The notes below the pieces were generated by a model. The model ran no database searches, was not told the origin of the DNA, and worked only from the letters and a program-made list of their open reading frames with translations. Made by a program: the position numbers and the translations under genes. Below, piece after piece: positions 1-7,358 of a DNA stretch of 36,241 nt. The stretch spans positions 1-36,241 of the forward strand of contig CAISPW010000247.1 of assembly GCA_903887465.1 (NCBI GenBank). Reading direction: 5' to 3'. The DNA is from an uncultured Oscillochloris sp. GTDB taxonomy: Bacteria > Chloroflexota > Chloroflexia > Chloroflexales > Chloroflexaceae. How positions within the stretch are numbered: the first letter of the stretch is position 1; each line of letters begins with the position of its first letter.

Positions 1-180
1 AAGCGGCCTCAGACAGGCCGCTTCAGCGGCCGTCGTCAACCTCGCCCGCCCGTTTACGGGCCGGGCGCTCAGCCTGACCGGGCGACTTTTGCGGTATTGC
101 GTCAAGTGTGTTTGAACCATGCCTATGGCCTGAAACACGCATCTATGATTGGTGAACAACCAATATAGATGCGTGTTTTA
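1..180. other. Left-edge intergenic stretch with three inverted repeats
   Basis: No gene is visible in the first 184 bases. Positions 1-23 form a 9-bp stem with a 5-nt loop (AAGCGGCCT / AGGCCGCTT). Positions 41-69 contain a G/C-rich imperfect palindrome. Positions 82-100 carry a 19-mer that recurs with one mismatch at 34899-34917 and with three mismatches at 23267-23285. Positions 101-121 are the reverse complement of the left end of the 107-bp repeat found at 18521 and 30725, with one difference from the 30725 copy. A long hairpin at 133-178 is listed separately. Confidence 0.6.
133..178 (-). terminator. Long hairpin downstream of the lytic transglycosylase gene
   Basis: A perfect 14-bp stem (133-146 with 165-178) continues, after a single bulged G at 147, into a 6-bp inner stem (148-153 with 159-164) around a 5-nt loop. 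It begins 7 bases beyond the stop codon of the minus-strand gene. Only short T tracts flank it (TTTT at 176-179 on the plus strand, TTT on the minus strand), so it may terminate transcription or protect the mRNA 3' end rather than act as a textbook intrinsic terminator. Confidence 0.55.
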
Positions 181-184
181 GCGC

Positions 185-2563
185 CTACGGACGCGCGTAG
201 ATCCGCTGGTACGCCGCGTAGAACCCGTATACGGCCTTGATGTAACCCCTGGTCTCGGCGAAGTCCACGCCCTCGGTGAAGAGGTCGGAGTCGGCCACGT
301 TGCTGCCACCGGCCCAGCGCCGGGCGTTGCCGAGCCCGCCGTTGTAGGCCGACAGGGCCGCCTGCACGTTGCCCCCCAGATCATCGAGCCGATCCTTCAG
401 GTAAACGGCCCCGAAGCGCACGCTCACCGCCGGGCGGTACAGGTCGTCCGGGCTGAAGTTGGCCAGCCCCAGGCCCTGGGCGATGCCCTGGCCGGTCTCG
501 GGCATCACCTGGGCCAGGCCGCGCGCGCCCACCCACGAGGTCGCCTGCGGGTTAAACAGGCTCTCCTGGCGCAGCAGGGCGTAGAGCAGGCGCGGGTCGA
601 GCGAACGCTCGGCAGTCTGCTGGGCCACGAGGTCGGGGTAGGGGGCAGGGTACCGCAGCCGATCAAGCGCCTGCGGTGGGGTCGCCCCCGCCGGGGCCAG
701 CCGGGCCAGGCGGGCTGCCGCCCGCAGGGCGATATACGTTGACCCTTGGGCGTGGGCTAGGCGGGACAACTCAACCAGCCGGGGCGCGTCAGCGTCCCAT
801 TGGTCGAGCGCCGCAATCCACGCATCTCGTGACTCGCTGCCGAGGCCCACGGCGGCCAGCAGGGTCGCTCGGCGCACAGAACGATCCCCCTCCACGCCCA
901 GGTCGTCTGGTGCGCCAGTTGCCTCCTGGCCAGGCCAGCCGCGCACCCAGGATCGCAGAGCCTCCCAATCGGTGTCGCCGAGGGTCGCGGTGATAACAAT
1001 CGTGCCCTGGGCCACACCGCCAAGCTCCTCGGCAGCGCGGGCACCATAGTAGCTCGTAGGGGATGCCGCCAGGGCGCGGCGGAAGAGGTCGGCGGCGCGG
1101 GCCGCATCACCCAGCGCGCGGGCGGATCGGCCTGCCCAGAAGGCACCCTGGGCCTGAGCCTCGCCAGCCCCGGCCTCAGCCAGGATCTGCCAGGCGGCCT
1201 CGGCATCGGCGTAGCGTCCGGTACCGAAGAGATCCAGGCCGACGCGGCGGATGGCGGCGGCGGCCTGATCGCTCTGCGGATAGCGGCGGCCCAGGCCCAG
1301 GCGCAGGGCGGTGGCACCAGCCCCATCGCCCAGGCGCTCGCGCAACTCAGCCGCGCGGGCGAGCGCCTCGGGGGTGCGCGAGTCATTGGGGTAGGCGGCG
1401 GCATACTCTTGGTAGGCAACGCTGGCCCGGTCGGCCTCGCCGCTCTGGCCGAGGGTCTGCGCCCAGTCGATCTGCGCCTGGCGTCCGGCAGCGCCGTTCG
1501 GGCTGAGGGCACCCGCCTCAGACAAGGCACGCAGGGCCGAGGGGAAGTCGCCCTGGGCGCGCAGGGCCAGCCCGCGCAGGCGGCGCAGTTCCACGCCCGC
1601 CTCAAGATCGCCGCCCTGGGCGATGGCCGCGTCGAGCTCGGTCACCGCATCGGCCCAGCGCCCGTTATCAACGTAGACCCCGGCGGCAGCGGCGGCGCTC
1701 AGGGCCGGGTCGCCCGCTGCGAGGAGTGAGTCGACGGCGGCGGCGGCCTCAGGCGTGCCTGGGGCGTCGGCGACGATCTGGCGCAGCCAGACCCCGGCCC
1801 GGTCGGCCTGACCAAGCTGCTGGGCCAACGCAGCGGCCTCGCTGAGGATGCGCGCCCGGTAGGCGGGCGTCTGGGCCAGGGCGAGCAGTTCATCGTAAAG
1901 GGCGAGGCCGACCTCAGGCTGGCCAGCACGCTGATGCAGGCTGATCGCCCGCTCAAAGCCACCGGCCCGCTCGCCGCGCAGCATATCGCTGCGGGCGGCG
2001 TACTCGTAGGCGGCGACGGCCTCGGCAAGCTGGCCCGCCGCCTCGTACTGGGCCGCCTGACGGATGGCCGCGTAGGGCTCCAGGGGCGTGCCCAGGTTGC
2101 GGTAGCGCTGATAGGCGCTGATCGCGGCGGCGTGATCTCCCGCCGACTCATAGCCACGGGCCAGCCAGAAGATTGCCGGGGCGCGCAGGGCATCGTCCGG
2201 CAGCGCCGCGACAAAGGGCCGCAGCCGGGCCACCGCCGATGTCCAGTCGCCCCGCAGGGCCAGGCTCTCGGCGAGGTAGAAGCGGGCATGGCGGGCCTCG
2301 GCCGCGTCGGGGTAGGTTCGCAGCAGCATATCGAAGTCGTCCCCAGCGGCGGCATCCTCACCGATGGCCCGCGCGGCCATCGCCCGGCTGAACAGCACCG
2401 GGGCCGGCAGGGCCGCAGGCGGCGCGGGCGCGGAAGCCGGACTCGGCGCGGCCCCTGCGGTGGCCGGTGCCGCACTAGGGGCGGGCGCATCGATCACCTC
2501 GCAGCCGACCAGGGCGACGACAAGGACGAGCAGAAGGAGCGCCCGCAGGTTTCGGCTCGACAT
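185..2563 (-). CDS. Lytic transglycosylase lipoprotein with TPR-like solenoid and SLT domain
   Basis: This 792-residue protein should cleave peptidoglycan glycan strands outside the cytoplasmic membrane. The N-terminus is a lipoprotein signal: a hydrophobic stretch at residues 8-19 followed by the lipobox LVGC with Cys21. An Ala/Pro-rich linker follows (about 22-55), then a long run of tetratricopeptide-like helical repeats (about 60-600; many A..Y...G..A units). The C-terminal SLT (Slt70/MltE-type, GH23) domain spans roughly 640-775, with catalytic Glu667 in RQES, the GLAQVMP motif and SAYNGG. This is the Slt70 arrangement of an alpha-helical solenoid before a lysozyme-like domain, but lipid-anchored. 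It is transcribed alone; the upstream spacer is a short repeat cluster. The in-frame ATG gives a complete signal peptide, which supports the start. Confidence 0.93.
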   Translation of the reverse strand: MSSRNLRALLLLVLVVALVGCEVIDAPAPSAAPATAGAAPSPASAPAPPAALPAPVLFSRAMAARAIGEDAAAGDDFDMLLRTYPDAAEARHARFYLAESLALRGDWTSAVARLRPFVAALPDDALRAPAIFWLARGYESAGDHAAAISAYQRYRNLGTPLEPYAAIRQAAQYEAAGQLAEAVAAYEYAARSDMLRGERAGGFERAISLHQRAGQPEVGLALYDELLALAQTPAYRARILSEAAALAQQLGQADRAGVWLRQIVADAPGTPEAAAAVDSLLAAGDPALSAAAAAGVYVDNGRWADAVTELDAAIAQGGDLEAGVELRRLRGLALRAQGDFPSALRALSEAGALSPNGAAGRQAQIDWAQTLGQSGEADRASVAYQEYAAAYPNDSRTPEALARAAELRERLGDGAGATALRLGLGRRYPQSDQAAAAIRRVGLDLFGTGRYADAEAAWQILAEAGAGEAQAQGAFWAGRSARALGDAARAADLFRRALAASPTSYYGARAAEELGGVAQGTIVITATLGDTDWEALRSWVRGWPGQEATGAPDDLGVEGDRSVRRATLLAAVGLGSESRDAWIAALDQWDADAPRLVELSRLAHAQGSTYIALRAAARLARLAPAGATPPQALDRLRYPAPYPDLVAQQTAERSLDPRLLYALLRQESLFNPQATSWVGARGLAQVMPETGQGIAQGLGLANFSPDDLYRPAVSVRFGAVYLKDRLDDLGGNVQAALSAYNGGLGNARRWAGGSNVADSDLFTEGVDFAETRGYIKAVYGFYAAYQRIYARP

Positions 2564-2578
2564 AATGTAAGACCTTTA

Positions 2579-2674
2579 GATCGCGAAGAACGCAAACGCT
2601 GGTAAATGACACGAGCGCGAAGTTCGCGAAGTCCGCGTTCGCGTCCTTCGCCTCATTTCGTGTCCTTCGCGATC
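2579..2674. repeat. CTTCGCG-type repeat cluster between two genes
   Basis: A low-complexity stretch built of variants of CGCGAAG and its complement. It is bounded by a perfect 10-bp inverted repeat, GATCGCGAAG at 2579-2588 and CTTCGCGATC at 2665-2674. It fills the 5' region of the transglycosylase gene and runs about 20 bases into the 3' end of the NrtR-type gene, so that protein's last residues (GGIAKDTK) are encoded by the repeat. Confidence 0.6.
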
Positions 2675-3396
2675 CCGCCGCGATCTTCACGCCAGCGGAA
2701 GACAAACTGCTTATCGCCGGCGCGGTCCGGCTTAAAGCGCCAGAGCCGGGTGGGTCGCCCACGACCCTCGCGCATATGGGTCGTCTCCTCCAGCAGCCCG
2801 GCCTCCTTGATCTTGCGGTAGAAGTTGCCCTTATCGAGCTTTTCGCCCAGGATCTGCTCGTAGATATGCTTCAATTCCAGGATCGAGAAGAGTTCCGGCA
2901 GCAACTGGAAAGCCAGGGTGGTGTACTCCAGCTTCGAGCGCAGCCGCGAGACCGCAAAGGCCAGAATCTGCTCGTGGTCGAAGGCCAGATCGCGCGTGAG
3001 CGCGCTCACCGGAAACCAGCGTACGTCGTGGCTCTCTTCGCTGACCCGCAGGTGCTGGGCGTCAAAGCGCACCAGAGCGATGTAGGCCACGCTGATCACG
3101 CGGGTGCGCGGGTCGCGCCCGACATCCCCGAACGTGAAAAGTTGCTCGATGTACAGGTCGCGAACGCCGGTCTCTTCCTCAAGCTCGCGCCGGGCCGCCT
3201 GCTCCAGCGACTCGTCCATGTTGATGAAGCCGCCCGGGATGGCCCAGGATCCCTCGTAGGGCCAGCGCTTCCGCTGCACTAGCAGCACATGTAGCTCACG
3301 CTCGATCAGCGTGAAGATCACGACGTCGACCGTCACCGATGGGCGGTCGTAGCGCGCGGCGTCGTAGGTGGCTGCCGTCTCTTCGTGGTCTCCCAT
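2653..3396 (-). CDS. nrtR: NrtR-family regulator: Nudix domain plus winged helix
   Basis: A 247-residue transcription regulator of the NrtR type. The N-terminal Nudix domain (about 20-150) has a complete Nudix box: GGF-x4-E-x7-REL-EE-x-GV. The C-terminal part (about 165-235) is a winged helix typical of NrtR/AraR-like proteins, where the Nudix fold senses a metabolite such as ADP-ribose or a sugar derivative. Because the catalytic Glu residues are kept, hydrolase activity cannot be excluded. A palindromic operator overlaps its own promoter, implying autoregulation. The downstream-encoded neighbours rpiA, rpe and glk suggest a sugar-phosphate or NAD-linked regulon, by context only. The ATG lies 5 bases after an AGGAG-like site. 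The last residues come from a repeat cluster. Confidence 0.82.
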   Translation of the reverse strand: MGDHEETAATYDAARYDRPSVTVDVVIFTLIERELHVLLVQRKRWPYEGSWAIPGGFINMDESLEQAARRELEEETGVRDLYIEQLFTFGDVGRDPRTRVISVAYIALVRFDAQHLRVSEESHDVRWFPVSALTRDLAFDHEQILAFAVSRLRSKLEYTTLAFQLLPELFSILELKHIYEQILGEKLDKGNFYRKIKEAGLLEETTHMREGRGRPTRLWRFKPDRAGDKQFVFRWREDRGGIAKDTK

Positions 3397-3410
3397 CGCA
3401 GGACTCCTTT

Positions 3411-3433
3411 AATAGTGTTTATTGTACACTATT
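3411..3433. promoter_or_regulatory. Palindromic operator of the NrtR-type regulator
   Basis: A perfect 8-bp inverted repeat (AATAGTGT / ACACTATT) around a 7-nt centre, 14 bases upstream of the regulator's ATG. It covers the -10 region and the predicted start site of the minus-strand promoter at 3431-3459, the position expected for a repressor site. NrtR-family proteins commonly bind palindromes in their own promoters. Binding by this protein is inference. Confidence 0.7.
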
Positions 3434-3459
3434 TTAGAGGTTCGCGGCGACCTTGTCAA
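3431..3459 (-). promoter_or_regulatory. Sigma70-type promoter for the NrtR-type gene
   Basis: On the minus strand TTGACA (3459-3454) is followed by exactly 17 bases and TAAAAT (3436-3431). This is a consensus -35, optimal spacing and a 5/6 -10. The expected start site near 3424 lies inside the palindrome. Confidence 0.65.
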
Positions 3460-3481
3460 GCGGAACCCGCCGGGGGGCAGG

Positions 3482-3577
3482 GCGGGTGCAACGTCGCCTC
3501 TGGCGGGGGGTTGGGGGTGGCTTCGCCACTCCCGAAAAGCGCGGTCTGGGGCGCAGCCCCAGCGACGTTGCAACCGC
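3482..3577. repeat. Dispersed G-rich intergenic inverted repeat (copy 1)
   Basis: Arms 3482-3497 and 3562-3577 match at 15 of 16 positions (core TGCAACGTCGC). Between them lie a G-rich stretch (GGCGGGGGGTTGGGGGTGG) and smaller hairpins (GTGGCTTCGCCAC; CTGGGGCGCAGCCCCAG). Related elements with the same order (GCCTC-x-GGCGGGGGT, GGGG run, CCC-AAAA, GGGGCGCAGCC) occur near 7120-7260, 9150-9290 and 26755-26890. It separates the NrtR-type gene from the SirB1-like gene. Confidence 0.6.
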
Positions 3578-3611
3578 CCGGTCTGGGATGGCTCGCCCTA
3601 CCAGCCCTTCC

Positions 3612-4454
3612 CTAGTTCAGCGGGGCCACCTTGCCAAGCAGCTCATGGGCAAACGCGCGGATGCGGTCGAGATCGTCGGCCTCCGGGTTCTGCCGGGCAT
3701 AGCGCTCCAGATCCTCCAGGGCCGGGTAGATCGCACCAACCCGAAAGCGCAACAGCCCACGGTCGCGCAGCTCACCGGGGTCGCTGCTGTTGAGCAGCAT
3801 CAGCCGCTCGACGCTCGCCAGCGCCCGCCGGGAGTCGTTGTGGGCCAGGTAGGTTTGCTTGAGGTTGCGCAGGATCCGCGCCAGGATTTCGCCGCGTGAG
3901 GGGGGACTCATCAGCCAGCGCACGAGTTCGGGGCGAACCTCGGTGTGGAACATCCCGATCTGGCGCTCACAATCGGCCTGGCTCCAGAGCGACCCGCTGC
4001 GGAACGGGTCGATGTACAGGTCGTGCGGCTGGGCGGTGTAGCGCACCAGAAAGTGCCCCGGCAGCGCCACACCGCTCAGGGGCATGCCAAGCCGCCAGCC
4101 CACCTCCATATACACCAGCGAGAGCATAATCGGCAGGCCGCCGCGCCGGAGCAGCACCTGATCGAGGTGGCTGTTAGCCGGGTCGGGCCGGTCGTAGCTG
4201 CGCAGGTCGCCGTGAAATCCCTGTGTGTCGAACAGGTAGCGGTTGAGCGCTGCGATCCTGCCCCTGGGCTCAACAATCGTCGCGATCCGCTCGCGCAGGT
4301 CGTTGGTGAAGCCATCAAGCATCGCCAGCAGGTAGCGCGGGTCGCTGCCGCCGCGATCCTCCCAGGCGATCAGCATGGCCGTTTCGGCCAGAGGCACCCG
4401 TTGGTCGGGCTGGCTGATCATACGCTGGAAGAGCCAACGGGCATTCTGGGGCAT
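3612..4454 (-). CDS. SirB1-family transglutaminase-like protein
   Basis: A 280-residue protein of the SirB1/transglutaminase-like family with a C-terminal TPR-like tail. The characteristic core is visible: a DQVLLRRGGLP segment followed by a GVALPGHFLVR-type motif and YIDPF. Members are widespread and their biochemical role is not settled. The C-terminal region (about 190-275) has two to three helical repeats. The start is placed at the ATG giving MPQNARW; a further-upstream in-frame start would add 19 residues of unconserved sequence. It is downstream of glk on the same strand, with an 84-base gap containing a hairpin (4481-4506), so it may be the last gene of an rpiA-rpe-glk transcript. Confidence 0.75.
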   Translation of the reverse strand: MPQNARWLFQRMISQPDQRVPLAETAMLIAWEDRGGSDPRYLLAMLDGFTNDLRERIATIVEPRGRIAALNRYLFDTQGFHGDLRSYDRPDPANSHLDQVLLRRGGLPIMLSLVYMEVGWRLGMPLSGVALPGHFLVRYTAQPHDLYIDPFRSGSLWSQADCERQIGMFHTEVRPELVRWLMSPPSRGEILARILRNLKQTYLAHNDSRRALASVERLMLLNSSDPGELRDRGLLRFRVGAIYPALEDLERYARQNPEADDLDRIRAFAHELLGKVAPLN

Positions 4455-4480
4455 AGGCGATTTTTGGGAAAGCGGAGGAC

Positions 4481-4506
4481 TCTCGGGAGGGCGTACCTTC
4501 CCGAGA
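4481..4506 (-). other. Hairpin between glk and the SirB1-like gene
   Basis: A perfect 8-bp stem, TCTCGGGA (4481-4488) and TCCCGAGA (4499-4506). It has no adjacent T tract on the minus strand, so mRNA processing is as likely as termination. A similar CGGGA/TCCCG hairpin occurs at 24438-24464. Confidence 0.4.
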
Positions 4507-4538
4507 ACCATCCTACTTCGCAGGATACAACCGATGAG

Positions 4539-5519
4539 CTATGCCAAGGCGAACGAGGCTGCGCCGAGCAGGGCCGCCTTCGGGTTGAGGATCACGTGAA
4601 CCGGCACCGCGCCGAGCAACGCACGAAACCGGCCCTTCTCGCGAAACGCCGCGAGGAAGCGCGGGTGCCGCAACTGGGGTAGGATACGCGGCGGGATACC
4701 ACCGCCGATGTAGACTCCGCCGGTGGCGAGTATTTTCAGGGCCAGGTTGCCCGCCTCAGCGCCGAGGATGCCCACAAACAGATCCACCGTGGCCGCACAG
4801 AGCGGGCAGGGCGCGGCGGGATCAAGGGCGAAGCGCACGATCACCGGCGTTGGGTCAGCCACGGCGGCGAGGGCCACCGCCACCTCGGGGGTTTCGCCCG
4901 CGAAGCCAGCGTCGCGGAGGTAGGCGTAGATATTGGGGATGCCCATGCCCGAGCAGACCCGCTCGTAGCTGACGTGGCCGATCTTCGTCTGCAGGTAGCG
5001 CAGCAGCGCGATCTCGTCGGGGGTGTTGGGCGCGAAGCTGGCGTGGCCGCCCTCCGATGGGTAGGCCCGGTAGTGGGCACCGTCCCAGGTCAGAAACGCC
5101 TCGCCGAGGCCGGTGCCGGGGGCGATCACGCCCAGGGTGCCGCCGGGCACCGGCATGCCGACGTTGAGTGTGGCGACATCGTCGCCCTCAAGGATTCGCA
5201 CGGCGTTGGCGATTGACTCTAGATCGTTGAGCAGGTGGACGGAGCCGAGGCCCATGCCCTCGCGGATCGCGGCGGCGTCGATCACCCAGGGCAGGTTGGT
5301 GATCGAGGCCCGGCCCGCCACCACCGGCCCGGCCACCCCGAAGCATGCCGATTCCACCGGGGCCGGATTGGCGGCGAGGAACTCCTGAATAATCGCCTCC
5401 AGGCTGGCGTAGCCCGCGCTCGGGAAGATCGCCTCGGCCGCAGGCATATGCGCGCCCGCCGTGCGCGAGAAGAGCGCCAGGATCGTCTTCGTGCCGCCAA
5501 TATCGCCCGCGAGAATCAT
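4539..5519 (-). CDS. glk: Glucokinase
   Basis: ATP-dependent phosphorylation of glucose to glucose-6-phosphate in the cytosol. The 326-residue protein has the length and motifs of the bacterial Glk family (PF02685). GDIGGTKT at residues 5-12 is the ATP-binding phosphate-1 loop. NLPWVID, a HLLNDLES segment, APGTGLGEAF and EGGHASFAP cover the substrate site. A Cys-containing CPLCAATVDLF stretch is near residue 235. The start ATG follows AGGAGG with a 4-base spacer. It is downstream of rpe with an 82-base gap, in a run of carbohydrate genes on the same strand (rpiA-rpe-glk), consistent with sugar flux through the pentose phosphate and glycolytic routes. Confidence 0.93.
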   Translation of the reverse strand: MILAGDIGGTKTILALFSRTAGAHMPAAEAIFPSAGYASLEAIIQEFLAANPAPVESACFGVAGPVVAGRASITNLPWVIDAAAIREGMGLGSVHLLNDLESIANAVRILEGDDVATLNVGMPVPGGTLGVIAPGTGLGEAFLTWDGAHYRAYPSEGGHASFAPNTPDEIALLRYLQTKIGHVSYERVCSGMGIPNIYAYLRDAGFAGETPEVAVALAAVADPTPVIVRFALDPAAPCPLCAATVDLFVGILGAEAGNLALKILATGGVYIGGGIPPRILPQLRHPRFLAAFREKGRFRALLGAVPVHVILNPKAALLGAASFALA

Positions 5520-5601
5520 TGAGCCTCCTGGAGGGGCGAAGTGTCGGCCCCGCCCGCTATCCGTTCAGCGCCAGCTTCGCTCTGGTGCCGCTGCTTCGCC
5601 C

Positions 5602-6270
5602 CTACGTCGCGAGGGCCTTCTGAAGATCGGCGATCATCTCGGCCCGATCTCGCCCAGGGGCGTAGACGGCCGAGCCAGTCACCGCCACGGTGGCCCCGGC
5701 GTCGCGCACGGCGGCGATCAGATCCTTGTTCACCCCGCCGTCCACCTGAAGCGCAACCCCGCTCAGGCCGCGCTCGTCGATCATGCGCCGCGCCCGTCGG
5801 AGTTTGTCCAGGCTAGCCGGGATAAAGCGCTGGCCGCCGAAGCCGGGGTTCACGCTCATCACCAGCACCAGATCCAGGTCGGAGAGCACATCCTCAATCG
5901 CGCTCAACGGCGTGGCCGGGTTCAGCGCCACGCCTGGGCGCTTGCCCAGCGCACGGATCTGCTGCACGGTGCGGTGCAGGTGCGGGCAGACCTCGGCGTG
6001 GACCGTGATATAGTCGCAGCCGGCGGCCGCAAAATCTTCCAGGTAGCGATCCGGGTCGGCGATCATTAGGTGGGCGTCGACAATCGCCCCGTAGCGGTCG
6101 GCGATTGGCTTCAGGGGGCGCACCAGCATCGGCCCGAAGCTGATGTTCGGGACAAAGCGACCGTCCATCACATCGAGATGGAGCCAGCGGATCCCCGCCT
6201 CGAAGGCGGCCGTCACCTCTTCGCCGAGGCGGGTGAAGTCGGCGGTGAGAATTGATGGGGCAATGTGCAT
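5602..6270 (-). CDS. rpe: Ribulose-phosphate 3-epimerase
   Basis: Interconverts ribulose-5-phosphate and xylulose-5-phosphate (pentose phosphate and Calvin pathways). The 222-residue TIM-barrel protein shows APSILTADF at the N-terminus, the metal/catalytic motif HLDVMDGRFVPN, VMSVNPGFGGQ and QVDGGV near the C-terminus, all typical of Rpe. I start at the ATG giving MHIAPSIL, which follows AGAGGT at good spacing; an ATG five codons upstream has no ribosome site. It sits directly downstream of rpiA with a 63-base gap containing a 14-bp stem hairpin, and upstream of glk. Confidence 0.95.
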   Translation of the reverse strand: MHIAPSILTADFTRLGEEVTAAFEAGIRWLHLDVMDGRFVPNISFGPMLVRPLKPIADRYGAIVDAHLMIADPDRYLEDFAAAGCDYITVHAEVCPHLHRTVQQIRALGKRPGVALNPATPLSAIEDVLSDLDLVLVMSVNPGFGGQRFIPASLDKLRRARRMIDERGLSGVALQVDGGVNKDLIAAVRDAGATVAVTGSAVYAPGRDRAEMIADLQKALAT

Positions 6271-6288
6271 CGCTACCTCTATCATGAT

Positions 6289-6327
6289 GGGAGGATCAGG
6301 GATGACAACGCCCTCCCTGATCCTCCC
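6289..6327 (-). other. Strong hairpin between rpiA and rpe
   Basis: A perfect 14-bp inverted repeat (GGGAGGATCAGGGA / TCCCTGATCCTCCC) with an 11-nt loop. There is no T tract, so it is more likely an mRNA-stability or processing structure than a terminator. A similar GAGGATCAAG / CTTGATCCTC hairpin lies between the GvpC-like gene and gvpF/L (15178-15215), suggesting a recurring intergenic palindrome. Confidence 0.55.
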
Positions 6328-6333
6328 AAAGAG

Positions 6334-7038
6334 CTACTGTGGGCGTTGGATGTGGCGGATTCCATCGGCTCCAGCGACGATCAGGTCGGTGGCCATGCCT
6401 ACGAAGAGGCCGTGTTCAACGACGCCAACTCGGGCTGAGAGCCGGGCCGCCAGGGTCTCCAGGTCGTCGATCGGGCCAAAGTTACAGTCGAGCAGATAGT
6501 TGCCCTGGTCGGTGTGCAAAGGTTCGCCGTCATCGCGCAAGCGCAGGCTCACCTTGGCCCCCAGGGAGGCGATCCAGCGGGACTGGGCACCCCAGCCGAA
6601 GGGCACCACCTCTACCGGCAACGCCCAGTTTGTGCCCAGCCGTGGCGAGAGCTTGCTCTCATCGACAATGATCACCTCGCGCAGGCTCGACTGGGCGACG
6701 ATCTTCTCGCGTAGCAGGGCCGCGCCGCCGCCCTTGATCAGGTTTAGCTGTGGGTCAACCTCATCGGCCCCGTCGATTGTCAGATCTACCTGCGGGTAAT
6801 CCTCCAGGGTCGTCAGGGGAATGCCGAGCCGCCGAGCCTCCTCCTCAACGCGCAGCGCACAGGGGATCCCAACAACATTTTGGAGTTCGCCGCTGGCCAG
6901 CAGGGCGGCGATACGCCGAACCGCGTAGATCGCTGTGCTGCCTACGCCTAGCCCAACCACCATCCCTGACTGCACAAGGCTCGCAGCCTGATCCGCAGCC
7001 TGTCGCTTAAGGTCTTCACGCCGTGCCGCCTCGCTCAT
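6334..7038 (-). CDS. rpiA: Ribose-5-phosphate isomerase A
   Basis: Interconverts ribose-5-phosphate and ribulose-5-phosphate. The 234-residue sequence has the RpiA motifs VGLGVGSTA near the N-terminus, [20 protein letters not shown] with the catalytic acidic residues, ALLREK and VDESK. The start MSEAARRED is chosen because GGGAGG lies 5-6 bases upstream; an in-frame codon ten residues earlier lacks this. A palindrome at 7061-7079 sits in the promoter region. It is the first gene of an apparent rpiA-rpe-glk-SirB1-like unit. Confidence 0.95.
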   Translation of the reverse strand: MSEAARREDLKRQAADQAASLVQSGMVVGLGVGSTAIYAVRRIAALLASGELQNVVGIPCALRVEEEARRLGIPLTTLEDYPQVDLTIDGADEVDPQLNLIKGGGAALLREKIVAQSSLREVIIVDESKLSPRLGTNWALPVEVVPFGWGAQSRWIASLGAKVSLRLRDDGEPLHTDQGNYLLDCNFGPIDDLETLAARLSARVGVVEHGLFVGMATDLIVAGADGIRHIQRPQ

Positions 7039-7060
7039 CTCGGGCCTCCCTATGCTCTTC

Positions 7061-7079
7061 GTGTACACAAATTGTACAC
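7061..7079. promoter_or_regulatory. Palindromic operator-like site upstream of rpiA
   Basis: A perfect 7-bp inverted repeat, GTGTACA-CAAAT-TGTACAC, 22 bases upstream of the rpiA start. On the minus strand it contains TACAAT, a possible -10 hexamer. Its half-site TTGTACAC also occurs in the NrtR operator (3411-3433), but arm length and spacing differ, so control by the same protein is only a possibility. Confidence 0.5.
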
Positions 7080-7119
7080 CAGATCGGGCCGGTTGGATTC
7101 AGCCTCTGGCAGGCACGCC

Positions 7120-7260
7120 CAGGCCGGTGCAGAGTCGCCTCCGCTGGGGGTGCGAAGATGACTTCGCCGCCCCCACGTTCTTTTTTGGGCGGCTGGGGCG
7201 GCTTCATCGCCAAAACCCAACCAGAGGCAGATTTGGGGCGCAGCCAGCGAGAGGTTGCCA
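7120..7260. repeat. Degenerate G-rich intergenic repeat (copy 2)
   Basis: Intergenic DNA between rpiA and the flippase-like gene with the same order of blocks as 3482-3577: GTCGCCTCCGCTGGGGGTG, CCGCCCCCACG, a T-rich tract, then TTTGGGGCGCAGCCAGCGAG. The terminal arms are no longer complementary, so it looks decayed. I see no convincing gene in this 320-base gap. Confidence 0.45.
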
Positions 7261-7299
7261 TGGCCCTGGGCCAAGTCACACACTCGTTGCAAGGGACTG

Positions 7300-7305
7300 T
7301 ATAAT
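7300..7305 (+). promoter_or_regulatory. Possible -10 box for the flippase-like/pcs-like pair
   Basis: A consensus TATAAT preceded by CTG, 53 bases before the ATG at 7359. No good -35 lies at 16-18 bases spacing, so this is a modest prediction. Confidence 0.35.
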
Positions 7306-7358
7306 GCCCATAGCAAGAGAGACGGCTGACCATCACACACGCAGAGCGACGCGAACAC

